The notes under the pieces: generated by a model | Seen by the model: only the letters and a program-made list of their open reading frames with translations | The model's database searches: none | What the model was told of the DNA's origin: nothing | NCBI RefSeq assembly: GCF_001507435.1 | Contig: NZ_LMWH01000284.1 | Coordinates: 1 to 36,576, forward strand | Reading direction: 5' to 3' | DNA length: 36,576 nt | Source of the DNA: Streptomyces sp. NRRL F-5122 | GTDB taxonomy: Bacteria; Actinomycetota; Actinomycetes; Streptomycetales; Streptomycetaceae | Translations under genes and position numbers: made by a program | Shown here: positions 29,645 through 36,576 of the stretch, piece after piece | Layout of the letters: each line of letters starts with the position of its first letter | Numbering within the stretch: the stretch's first letter is position 1

Positions 29645-30645
29645 CGGCCCGCCGGCTCGGCCGTACGAGCGTCCGGGTCAGTGCACTGGGGTTCGGCGCC
29701 GCCCCCATCGGCAATCTCTACGCCCCGCTCGACGACGACCAGGCGCGGGCCGCGGTCGAGGCCGCCTGGGAGGCCGGTGTGCGCTACTACGACACCGCCC
29801 CGCACTACGGCCTGGGGCTGTCCGAACGCCGGCTCGGCGCGGCTCTCGCCCACCGGCCCCGAGCGGAGTTCACCCTCTCCACCAAGGTCGGCCGCCTGCT
29901 GGAGCCGCACCCCGCCCCCACCGGATCCGACCTGGCCGCAGGTGGCTTCGCCGTACCGGACACGCTGTTGCGCCGTCCCGACTACTCGCGCGACGGCGTT
30001 CTGCGGAGCCTGGAGGGCAGCCTGACCCGACTGGGTCTGGACCGTGTGGACGTCGTTTACGTCCACGACCCCGACGATCACCTCGACGCGGCCATGGATC
30101 AGGCACTGCCCGCGCTGGTGGGCCTCCGCGACCAAGGCGTCATCGGAGCCGTCGGCGTCGGCATGAATGCCGTCGCCCCACTGCTGCGGGTCGTCGCCGA
30201 AGCGGACGTGGACACCGTGATGATGGCCGGCCGGTGGACTCTCATCGACCGCACTGCACGTCCGCTGCTGGAGGCATGCACGAAGCGAGGTGTCTCGGTG
30301 GTCGCCGCGGCCCCGTTCAACTCGGGCCTCCTCAGCCGGCCCTGCCCTCCCGACAACGCCACCTTCGACTACGGCCCTGCCCCCGACGCGGTGCTGCGTC
30401 GTGCCCGGCGCCTTGCCGACGTCTGCGCCCGGCACGGAACCGTCCTGCCCCATGCCGCCGTCCGCTTCCCGCTCCGCGACCCCGTCGTGGCCTGCGTGGT
30501 CGCGGGCTTCCGTTCCGCCGACGAGGTCACCTCCGCCGTCACATGGGCCGACACCGACCTGAGCGACGCGGCGTGGGCGGAGCTCGACGCGGCCGCGGAA
30601 GCGGTCGAGGATGGGCCCGGTGGTATCGGTGGCGACGGCGGGTAG
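29641..30645 (+). CDS. Aldo-keto reductase, probable L-fucose (D-threo-aldose) 1-dehydrogenase
   Basis: This is a 334-residue AKR. The tetrad is Asp51, Tyr56, Lys82 and His142 (YYDTAPHYG, STKVG, YVHDPDD). The long insert with LLRRPDYSRDGVLRSLEGSL and the late VVACVVAGFRSADEV are features of the D-threo-aldose/L-fucose/pyridoxal dehydrogenase group rather than of generic reductases. It would oxidise the free sugar at C1 with NAD(P)+ to the lactone, the first committed step. It starts with a GTG overlapping the lactonase stop and is the last gene of the operon. L-fucose is favoured over L-galactose or D-arabinose because of the mutarotase and the lactate genes. Confidence 0.88.
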   Translation: MTARRLGRTSVRVSALGFGAAPIGNLYAPLDDDQARAAVEAAWEAGVRYYDTAPHYGLGLSERRLGAALAHRPRAEFTLSTKVGRLLEPHPAPTGSDLAAGGFAVPDTLLRRPDYSRDGVLRSLEGSLTRLGLDRVDVVYVHDPDDHLDAAMDQALPALVGLRDQGVIGAVGVGMNAVAPLLRVVAEADVDTVMMAGRWTLIDRTARPLLEACTKRGVSVVAAAPFNSGLLSRPCPPDNATFDYGPAPDAVLRRARRLADVCARHGTVLPHAAVRFPLRDPVVACVVAGFRSADEVTSAVTWADTDLSDAAWAELDAAAEAVEDGPGGIGGDGG

Positions 30646-30990
30646 GTCGGGTGCCCTTTCCCCGCGGCGTTGACCAGTTCAGGAAACGGTCGCGCTCAGG
30701 TGGTGTCCGTGGCCAGTGGCGATGGGTCTGGGTATGTGCCGCCCGTCGAGTGCGTGGTGCGGCCGAGGTGTCCGGATTCTCATCAGGAGCATCCATGCCG
30801 GTCAATGCACTCTTCTCCCTGGCCGTGGTGATCGGTAGGGAAAAATTTGAGAGACACCGTAGCCCGCAGTCCAGCAACCACCTTGCGAGCCGGGTGCCGT
30901 TCGGCCGCGCCTCCGCTGCCCCCGGCATCGCATGGTGCCAACCGGCAACAGCGGATGGGACGCTGCTCAACTTGCCCGGTCGGAGGGTGG
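30646..30990. other. Convergent intergenic stretch; nothing supported
   Basis: This is the space between the end of the sugar operon and the end of the next minus-strand cassette. I find no gene and no strong hairpin, although a terminator for each side would be expected. Confidence 0.4.
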
Positions 30991-31692
30991 TTAGCGCTCG
31001 CGCTGAACTTCGGCAAGGCGGTTCGCGCGGTCGCGTCTCGACCGGGCCATCACATCGACGGCGTTCCCGGCACCTTGACCGGGGGTTACCTCTCCGTGTC
31101 GCAACTTGCGTGCTAGGTCTCGTACTTCGTGGCTATTCGGACCGCGGTCGAGGTAGAACAGGGATTCGTCCACCGGGTTATCGTCACCGCCCCAACGGAC
31201 AACGCCCCCGCAGTCAGCAAGGATGTCGCGTACTACGACTTCCTGGAGAGGGAAGAGGCTGCCTTGGGCCGCGGCACCAGGGCGAATACGGACCGCGGTG
31301 CCCGAGGCAAGGTTCGACTCAGGCGCGTTCTTGGTCAGTTCGTCGATCGCTTGCCAGCCGGCGATGTCGACCGAGTGAAGCTGCTCTACCTCATAGTGGA
31401 AGCGACGAACAACGTGGAGGAGGATTGCTTCCGCGTCTCCGATCCGGATATCAACCTCAAAACCGCTTCCAGGAACAGGACGAGTCCAGACAGTGGAGAT
31501 GTGGTTCGCCTGCTGCTCCAACGGCCAGCCGTTCGCGGATGTCGGCACCCCCGCCGGCGCACCTTTCCAGGCCTTGATGGGCGCGGCCGTTGCCACGCTC
31601 GGCGTCAGGGTGGTCACAGCTGCGGCGGCTGCAATGATGCCCGCGCGCGCCAGCACAGTTCGCCTGGAAACGTCTCGTGTGTCCTGCTGCAC
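30991..31692 (-). CDS. Tat-exported M15-peptidase-like protein lacking zinc ligands
   Basis: This is a 233-residue protein. DVSRRTVLARAGIIAAAAAV is a twin-arginine signal. The mature part resembles a D-Ala-D-Ala-carboxypeptidase-like (M15) core: HYEVEQLHSVDIAGW, then SNLASGTAVRIRPG where active enzymes have S-x-H-x-x-G-x-A-x-D, then VVRWGGDDNPVDESLFYLD where active enzymes have W-G-G...D-x-M-H-F. The first His is Leu, the Asp is Arg and the last His is replaced, so all three expected zinc ligands are gone. It is therefore likely a binding or structural protein exported folded. The start is the GTG at 31692 with AAAGGA upstream. It is the third gene of the cassette, 14 bases after the membrane-protein gene. 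Confidence 0.75.
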   Translation of the reverse strand: MQQDTRDVSRRTVLARAGIIAAAAAVTTLTPSVATAAPIKAWKGAPAGVPTSANGWPLEQQANHISTVWTRPVPGSGFEVDIRIGDAEAILLHVVRRFHYEVEQLHSVDIAGWQAIDELTKNAPESNLASGTAVRIRPGAAAQGSLFPLQEVVVRDILADCGGVVRWGGDDNPVDESLFYLDRGPNSHEVRDLARKLRHGEVTPGQGAGNAVDVMARSRRDRANRLAEVQRER

Positions 31693-31706
31693 GGTTTCGT
31701 GTCCTT

Positions 31707-32012
31707 TCACGGGGAGTAGATGATGAGCGCGGCCGTCGGTAGGAAGGTGGCGAGGACGCTGAGCGACCAGTAAGCATGTGAAGCAAGCGCACTCCGGCGG
31801 GCGAGTGGCCGGTTGACGGACGCCCAGAGCAGGGCGTAGAGCCCGACGATGGGCACGACTATGACCAGCCAGAGCGCCATGCCGTCGTTCTCCTCCGGCG
31901 CGGGGCCCGTCGCCCAACTCGATGCGAGGTACCAGAGCAGCCAGTATGGGATCACGCCGGGGATCCCGACGAGCATGTTCGCCCCCAGGGGCACCGACCA
32001 CCGCCTGATCAT
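31707..32012 (-). CDS. Small membrane protein (three predicted helices)
   Basis: This is a 101-residue protein. Hydrophobic stretches lie at about 10-32 (MLVGIPGVIPYWLLWYLASS), 46-65 (LWLVIVVPIVGLYALLWASV) and 80-99 (AYWSLSVLATFLPTAALII), joined by short loops with an acidic segment (PEENDG). It lies between a wall-hydrolase-like gene (28 bases upstream) and an exported protein (14 bases downstream). Size and placement recall a holin or a small helper of cell-wall enzymes, but I do not recognise a family and its role is open. The ATG at 32012 has GGATGAAGAG just before it. Confidence 0.65.
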   Translation of the reverse strand: MIRRWSVPLGANMLVGIPGVIPYWLLWYLASSWATGPAPEENDGMALWLVIVVPIVGLYALLWASVNRPLARRSALASHAYWSLSVLATFLPTAALIIYSP

Positions 32013-32040
32013 CTCTTCATCCTTCTTCTGTGCGGGTGCG

Positions 32041-34257
32041 CTATGCGGCGCGCGACAACGCGTTGTAGTTTTCCAAGACGTTGTACAGGCCCATCAGTTC
32101 CTGTCCGTACTTCTCGGCGTCTGGGCCCTCTCCGTTGTACCGAGCGAGACAAGCCTCGGTGACGTGGACATTGCCGGTCAGATCCGGCCGGGGGATACCC
32201 AGTAGCTCCGCGTTGAAGATCAACGTGTAGGCGACGGAGCGGATGTTGTACTCCTGATCGTCGTGGAGCTTGTCCCACACGGCTCTGAGGTCGTCCTTGT
32301 TGTTGTAGTCCAGGCCCGTGCCGTTGATGATGCCCTCGCCGATGCAGTAGTTGCGGGCCTGGATGGCAGTCTTGGCGAAGATCTGGCCCCAGCCGGTGCT
32401 GCAGTCGTCCTTCAGGCCGGCTTGGACCGCAGCATCGGCGGCGAAGTCGAGGGGGTTGAGTTTGCGCAGTTCCCACATGACCGGGGCTTGGATGAGTGCT
32501 TTGCGGACCCTCAGCGTTCGGGCCAGTGAAGTGAAGAGCCAGTCGGCATCCACCACAGCATCGAAGGCCTCAGTGGTGGATATGCCGCCGAGGGTGGCCC
32601 AGTCCGAGTCGGTCCAGCCGTCTCCCCCCGTCTCGGGAACGCCGATCGATTCCAGGTAGTTCTTCACGTCCGTCAGCATGGAGGCGCGGTAGGCGTCCTT
32701 GTCGAGGTCCGTGTCCAGGCCATCGAAGGAGACACCGGCGTCGAAGTCGCCCTGGCCGGTGTCGCGGCCGGACGCAATGTTGTTGTCAATCTCGAGTGAT
32801 CCGCTGCCCGATCCGACCGTGATGGTGGATATCTGGTCGAAAGACCACTTGGTGGCCAGTGGGTATCCGAGGTTGCCGGAGAAGCCACTGGACATGTCGG
32901 AGACCATGCACACGGATGCGTAGCCGGCGTCGATGACGCGCTGGCAGACGTTGCGTGCGCCGTAGATGCCCACGTTGTACCCGGAGTTTTCGCTGATGGT
33001 CCGCATGACGGCGCGGAAGTGCGGGATGACGTACGAGGTGACTTCGCCGTCCATCGCGTCGTAGTCGACCGCGAAGTAAATGACGGTGCCTGCTTTGAAG
33101 CCGTGATACCGGGCCCAGTCGATGGCCTGGAAGGCGTCTCTCACGCCTTGGTTGGTGTTGAAGTAGTCGGCGGAGCGGCTCCACGTCTGGTAGATCGGGT
33201 AGCAGCGCAGCCCCGCGTTCTTGATGGTGGCAAGTTCCCCCGGCTGGATCTGCTTCTCCGGGAGATCCCCGTCGGGGTAGGGGTTGTAGAGGTAGCGGCC
33301 GACGTACTTGTAGCCGGCCGCCTTGAGCGATGCGGCCCTCTCCGCAGTGATCATGGTGACGCCGTCGCAGGCGGTGCCCTTGCGGGACTGGTCGCCGTAG
33401 GACACCAACAAGGACGCCCAGGTGGAAAAGTCGCCGGCACCCGTGACGGGAAGCTGGCAGAAGGCCTGGAAGGTCTGGACGGTGCTCTGCACGGCGGTGG
33501 TGAAGTCACCGAAGGCCACAGTGTTCTTGTTGAGGATCATTGCTGCAGTGAAGAGCTGTGCCCACACGCCGCTGGCGTTGCTCGCGACCGAGACGGTGTG
33601 GGACTTCAGGCCGGACTGCGTTCCCGGGCCGAAGACGCCGTTCGCAACGCCATCGGCCATGCCCAGTTCGTACTGGATGGCCAGCAGCAACGACTTGGCG
33701 ACGTCACGGGAGTGGTGGCCGTCGCAGGGGATGACATAGTAGTCCTTGAGCAGGATGTAGCGGCCGTTGAGCCACTGCTGGACAGAGCGAATGGTGTCAG
33801 AGCCGCCGGCGACAGTGACGTAAGCGTCCATGTTGAACAGACCCTTGGCCGTCTTCGGCCACAGGGAGCTACCGGGGTATGTGCTAGCCACGCCCATGTT
33901 CTGGTGGAGTTTCCCGACGGCGGCCTTCACCCGGTCATTGTAGGTGCCGTCGATGTCGCCGCCGTCGTACCCCTTGCAGTAAAGCGCCGACTGGATGATC
34001 CGGCAGAAGTTCGCCGAAGGGATGGTCGTCTCGTCGAGCTTGCCGTACTTCTCACCAATGGTCGCCAGCGTGGTCGGACCGAATGAGTCCGACAGTGCCG
34101 TGATGCCCATCTCATACTGGAGGGCACGAGTAAGGGCGTACATGACCGGCCAGCCGGTCTGCCCGTTCTCCTCCAGTTTGCCTATGCCGAGAGTGGAACC
34201 GTTGTTGTAGGTCGTATTGACGAACCTCTGTGCGCGAAGCACCATCTCGTCGGCCAT
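32041..34257 (-). CDS. Multidomain wall-hydrolase-like protein (PG-binding-like repeats, DUF1906, lysozyme-like C-terminus)
   Basis: This is a 738-residue protein with no signal peptide. The N-terminal part has two related ~140-residue units (about 5-140 and 155-290) with peptidoglycan-binding-type features (QYEMGI...DSFGPTTL; QYELGMADGVANGVFGPGTQ). Residues about 296-500 are an Rv2525c-like (DUF1906) glycoside-hydrolase-like barrel: KAAGYKYVGRYLYNP, YPIYQTW, GTVIYFAVDYDAMDGEVTS, YNVGIYGARNVCQ, and a final DNNIAS. Residues about 520-738 resemble a lysozyme-like helical domain (APVMWELRKLNPLD, Glu597 possibly catalytic; KDDCSTGWGQIFAKTAIQARN). The start ATG has a strong AGGAGGAGC site. It leads the three-gene cassette. 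Lacking an export signal, it may leave by lysis, injection or a non-classical route. Confidence 0.75.
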   Translation of the reverse strand: MADEMVLRAQRFVNTTYNNGSTLGIGKLEENGQTGWPVMYALTRALQYEMGITALSDSFGPTTLATIGEKYGKLDETTIPSANFCRIIQSALYCKGYDGGDIDGTYNDRVKAAVGKLHQNMGVASTYPGSSLWPKTAKGLFNMDAYVTVAGGSDTIRSVQQWLNGRYILLKDYYVIPCDGHHSRDVAKSLLLAIQYELGMADGVANGVFGPGTQSGLKSHTVSVASNASGVWAQLFTAAMILNKNTVAFGDFTTAVQSTVQTFQAFCQLPVTGAGDFSTWASLLVSYGDQSRKGTACDGVTMITAERAASLKAAGYKYVGRYLYNPYPDGDLPEKQIQPGELATIKNAGLRCYPIYQTWSRSADYFNTNQGVRDAFQAIDWARYHGFKAGTVIYFAVDYDAMDGEVTSYVIPHFRAVMRTISENSGYNVGIYGARNVCQRVIDAGYASVCMVSDMSSGFSGNLGYPLATKWSFDQISTITVGSGSGSLEIDNNIASGRDTGQGDFDAGVSFDGLDTDLDKDAYRASMLTDVKNYLESIGVPETGGDGWTDSDWATLGGISTTEAFDAVVDADWLFTSLARTLRVRKALIQAPVMWELRKLNPLDFAADAAVQAGLKDDCSTGWGQIFAKTAIQARNYCIGEGIINGTGLDYNNKDDLRAVWDKLHDDQEYNIRSVAYTLIFNAELLGIPRPDLTGNVHVTEACLARYNGEGPDAEKYGQELMGLYNVLENYNALSRAA

Positions 34258-34639
34258 TTGCTCCTCCTACCTTCGCGTTGAATTGGACTGCTCTCTGCCA
34301 GGGTGGTTGGCACGCCTTGGGATCGGACACACGGGCAGCGAACCTCTCTGGCTCCCGTTCTGCAGAGTCACCCGCAAATAGAGGACACCACCTGGGCGTC
34401 ATCGACCGAGCGGCTCCACGAGAGGAACTCAGGCAGCGCCAAGGGGTGCAGGTCGCCCCTAGACCTGTTGCGAGGGCGGGAGTTGCGGCGCAGGTGACGG
34501 CGTTCCGGGGCCGAAGACTTCGTTCGCTGCGCCGTCCGCGATCGCAGCTCGTGCTGGACGGCAATGGGCAGCCCGCGGCCATCGCGTGAACAGTGTCTGC
34601 CGTAGGGGGATACGCGCTTCCCAACACCCGCTTCCGGGA
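34258..34639. other. Stretch without a supported gene
   Basis: This is DNA between the wall-hydrolase gene and its decayed copy. No frame or structure is convincing. The promoter of the cassette should lie near its left end. Confidence 0.4.
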
Positions 34640-35115
34640 CATCACTTAGTTTCGTTGAGTCGCTGCTGGATGCAGCGAACGGTTTCTGAGCCGCCGTTGA
34701 CGCTGATGCAAGCATCCACGTTGAACGGGCCCTTGATCGCCTTCAGCCGGAGAGCGATATCCGATAGGCGATACTGGCCCTCATCTGCGTCTTCAACTGC
34801 TCCACATCGCCCTCGACGCGGTCGCTGCGAGTCCCAACGACGCCACCACCGTCGCAGCCTTTACGGTAGAGGGCGGATTGGATGATCGCGGTGCCGAAAG
34901 TGTCCCGGCCTGGTCTCGCTAGCCATGTTTCGACGCGACCGTGGCGAGCGCGCTCGGGCTGAAATTACCAAATGAGACGTAATCCCTTCTTGTGTAGCGA
35001 CGCCCGAGTGGGCGCGCACATCAAAGCCCAGCCGGCGTAACCGTTCTCGCCCCGCTTCGAATTGCCTGGTGACGCACACCCCTGTTGCACGTGACGTTGA
35101 TGAACTACTGGGCGC
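34640..35115 (-). pseudogene. Decayed tandem copy of the 5' part of the wall-hydrolase gene
   Basis: Read on the minus strand in shifting frames, this stretch repeats the N-terminal unit of the 738-residue protein. DEMV near 35115 matches its residues 3-6. ENGYAGWALMCAPTRA matches ENGQTGWPVMYALTRA (30-45). IIQSALYRKGCDGG matches IIQSALYCKGYDGG (87-100). KAIKGPFNVDACISVNGGSET followed by VRCIQQRLN matches KTAKGLFNMDAYVTVAGGSDT and IRSVQQWLN (135-164). Several frameshifts and a stop after the last block leave no function. It arose by tandem duplication or insertion of a relative, then decayed. Confidence 0.8.
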
Positions 35116-35166
35116 ACCGGGCACCATCTCGTCGACGACGGAATTCCCGCGTAGCGACAGGAAAAG

Positions 35167-35868
35167 TCAGTGGCCGTCGCCGAATGGGTAGACGTCCTGC
35201 ACTACTTCCAGACTGATCTGCAGGTTGGCAGGACTGGTGGTGACGCCTGCTGTCGTGATGTCGACCTGGGTAGGCCAAGTGGTTCCCGGGAAGACGTTGT
35301 CCGCGTTGGTCGTGACCGTGACAGGGGAATTCTGGCTTCCCCCCACTACCGTTACTTCGACTCGATAGTTGACACGATCGTCACTCCCGTTGTGGATGGT
35401 GATAGGAACGGTCAGTCGCCCTGACTCACGGCGCGGCGTGTAGGCGACGACCTCACCATGTTGGGCGGTAGCGGCTGGCTTCCCAAACCCGTACTCCCCG
35501 GGGGCCGGGATGTGGGTGTCCCTAGGGGCGACGGGCTCTCCGCTGGCGGCTGCGGCGGCGCGTTGTTCGTCAGCCTCGCGGTTTGCCTCTGCCATAGCTT
35601 CGTCGACGTCCGTCGATTTCGGGGACGGGTCACCAGCTTGCGCTGTCTGCCGGGGGGCTGCGGGGGCTGCTTGGCTGGCGGCCGCCGACTGGTCTGCACC
35701 CGTGGACGGCTCTTCAGTCGTCGACGGGTGTGCAGTAGGTGTAGCGGCCCGCTGGTCGCCTTGACCCCCGCACGCTGTCAGAACGAGTGGAATCAGTGCG
35801 GCCACGGCTATCAGGCGTGCGGGGAGGCCAAGTTGGCGAAGTCTGAGCTCAGTCACAGGGGAAGACAT
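35167..35868 (-). CDS. Lipoprotein with C-terminal beta-sandwich-like domain
   Basis: This is a 233-residue protein. A signal segment ends in the lipobox LTAC (Cys about 32), so it should be lipid-anchored outside the membrane. A long Ala/Pro/Thr/Ser-rich linker (about 35-125) follows. It includes a charged helical piece (DEAMAEANREADEQRAAAAA) that would span the wall. The last ~100 residues, from GEVVAYTPRRESGRLTVPI through TVVGGSQNSPVTVTTNADNV to QDVYPFGDGH, have alternating strand pattern like a DUF4352/Ig-type domain. The ATG at 35868 lies 20 bases inside the end of the preceding gene and has no good ribosome site, so it is probably translated by coupling. Function unknown. Confidence 0.7.
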   Translation of the reverse strand: MSSPVTELRLRQLGLPARLIAVAALIPLVLTACGGQGDQRAATPTAHPSTTEEPSTGADQSAAASQAAPAAPRQTAQAGDPSPKSTDVDEAMAEANREADEQRAAAAASGEPVAPRDTHIPAPGEYGFGKPAATAQHGEVVAYTPRRESGRLTVPITIHNGSDDRVNYRVEVTVVGGSQNSPVTVTTNADNVFPGTTWPTQVDITTAGVTTSPANLQISLEVVQDVYPFGDGH

Positions 35869-36364
35869 ACTCGGAGTTGTAGTTGAAGTACAAGTTGCTG
35901 GATGTGGTGCCCATCTTGGCGGTGACGGGAGCGCAAGCGAAGCTGGTGACGTAGACCGGGCCGGCGTACTCGCTGAAGTTTCCCGTGTCCGTGTCGCAAC
36001 CAGTGCCGTCGACCCTGCAGACATGCAGGTACATGTACTTCGCTCCTCCGACGTTGTTGTCGAGGATGGCGCAGCCGTTGCCGCTGTTTTCGTAGGCGAA
36101 CAGTGTGCCCTTTCGCACGCTGGGATCAACGCCGACCGGGAGCGGTATGGCCTTGCTCAGCGCGTAGCCGGACCCGCAGACTGTGGCAGCCGCAGCAGCG
36201 GGGGAGGGATCCGCCTGAACGAGGGCCCGCGTGGTTGAGTCGGCCTTTGCCGAAATCTTCACGGCAGGCCGGTCGGTAGCGGATGCCTGCGGCACCGCTA
36301 CTGCCAGACCGGCCAGCACGGCAGCGGCGGTGGCAACGCGCAGACCTGCTCTGCGAACCGACAT
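35849..36364 (-). CDS. Small secreted six-cysteine protein
   Basis: This is a 171-residue exported protein. The signal peptide MSVRRAGLRVATAAAVLAGL... ends near ASATDRP. The mature part has a disordered start, then a compact domain with six Cys (TVCGSG, NGCAIL, HVCRVDGTGCDT, FACAPV and the final FPCD), enough for three disulfides. Repeated aromatic strands (YMYLHV, NLYFNYNSEYVF) suggest a small beta fold. The ATG at 36364 with GGAAGGA seven bases upstream is chosen over upstream in-frame starts. It overlaps the lipoprotein gene, so the two are co-expressed at the cell surface. I do not recognise the family. Confidence 0.75.
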   Translation of the reverse strand: MSVRRAGLRVATAAAVLAGLAVAVPQASATDRPAVKISAKADSTTRALVQADPSPAAAAATVCGSGYALSKAIPLPVGVDPSVRKGTLFAYENSGNGCAILDNNVGGAKYMYLHVCRVDGTGCDTDTGNFSEYAGPVYVTSFACAPVTAKMGTTSSNLYFNYNSEYVFPCD

Positions 36365-36576
36365 GACATGTCCTTCCGGGTGACGGAGTGCTGGTGGTTG
36401 CGCCGGCGTGCTGTGGTGTCGCGCGTCGGGGTATTGCAGCATTGGACGGTCGGAGTGCTCTGTCAGCGCGGCTGACGCTAGCCTCGCGCTTTCACGAGGC
36501 AGTGCGTCCGGTGGGTGATCAGAAACGCGAAGAGTGCTCCTGACCTGCAACGATGGGACTTGTCTAGGGTCCAGGT
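36365..36576. promoter_or_regulatory. Upstream region of the secreted-protein operon
   Basis: These are the last 212 bases. They should hold the promoter of the minus-strand pair, but no clear -35/-10 pair stands out, and no other gene is supported before the window ends. Confidence 0.3.

Noticed and set aside
1..36576. CRISPR arrays, tRNA or rRNA genes
   Set aside because: Reading through the window I saw no regularly spaced repeats and no cloverleaf or rRNA-like conserved sequence. A covariance-model scan was not possible.

Overview
The window looks like a Streptomyces chromosome, probably an accessory or arm-proximal part. It is GC-rich with strongly G/C third positions. It carries GTG/TTG starts, strings of ATGA-overlapping genes, a sugar ABC importer without its own ATPase, many secreted proteins, Uma2, HxlR, DUF1707 and Rv2525c-like (DUF1906) families, and many transposase fragments. 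I see no rRNA, tRNA or CRISPR array.

Layout. 1-6,650: an HxlR regulator divergent from an alpha/beta hydrolase, then a decayed zone. That zone holds two strong hairpins, a broken TetR gene, a DUF1707 gene cut by an IS1182-type fragment, two small Cys-containing proteins, a truncated beta-propeller gene and a small secreted peptidoglycan-binding protein. 6,801-9,200: an AraC regulator and a Uma2/small HTH gene pair. 9,580-12,368: the 3' half of a Wadjet-type (JetC/JetD, TIGR02680/TIGR02679) plasmid-defence operon. jetD is frameshifted, jetC lacks its 5' half, and each side abuts a TnpB (IS605/IS607-type) 3' fragment. 12,589-13,500: a secreted Cu/Zn-SOD-like protein and an IS5 relic.

13,889-30,645 is the centre of interest. 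It appears to be a complete catabolic regulon for L-fucose or a stereochemically similar 6-deoxy sugar. The minus-strand block reads: GntR/FadR regulator, secreted beta-helix protein with two FN3-F5/8C modules (GH141-like), enolase-superfamily dehydratase, sugar-binding lipoprotein, two permeases, LutA, LutB, LutC and an esterase. The divergent plus-strand operon reads: FAH-family diketo-acid hydrolase, SDR dehydrogenase, RhaM-type mutarotase, amidohydrolase lactonase and aldo-keto reductase. Together these match the non-phosphorylative route sugar -> lactone -> aldonate -> 2-keto-3-deoxy acid -> 2,4-diketo acid -> pyruvate + L-lactate. LutABC would then oxidise the L-lactate to pyruvate. The binding protein, both permeases and LutABC are joined by five consecutive ATGA overlaps, tying lactate oxidation to sugar uptake. 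A palindrome, AAGGATCAGATCCTT, fills the spacer of a good promoter in front of the plus-strand operon and is a likely GntR operator.

30,991-36,364: a minus-strand three-gene cassette encodes a large multidomain cell-wall-hydrolase-like protein (PG-binding-like repeats, DUF1906, lysozyme-like C-terminus), a small membrane protein and a Tat-exported M15-peptidase-like protein lacking its zinc ligands. Upstream lies a decayed tandem copy of the hydrolase gene. The window closes with an overlapping secreted Cys-rich protein/lipoprotein pair. All functions are read from sequence motifs only; no database search was run.
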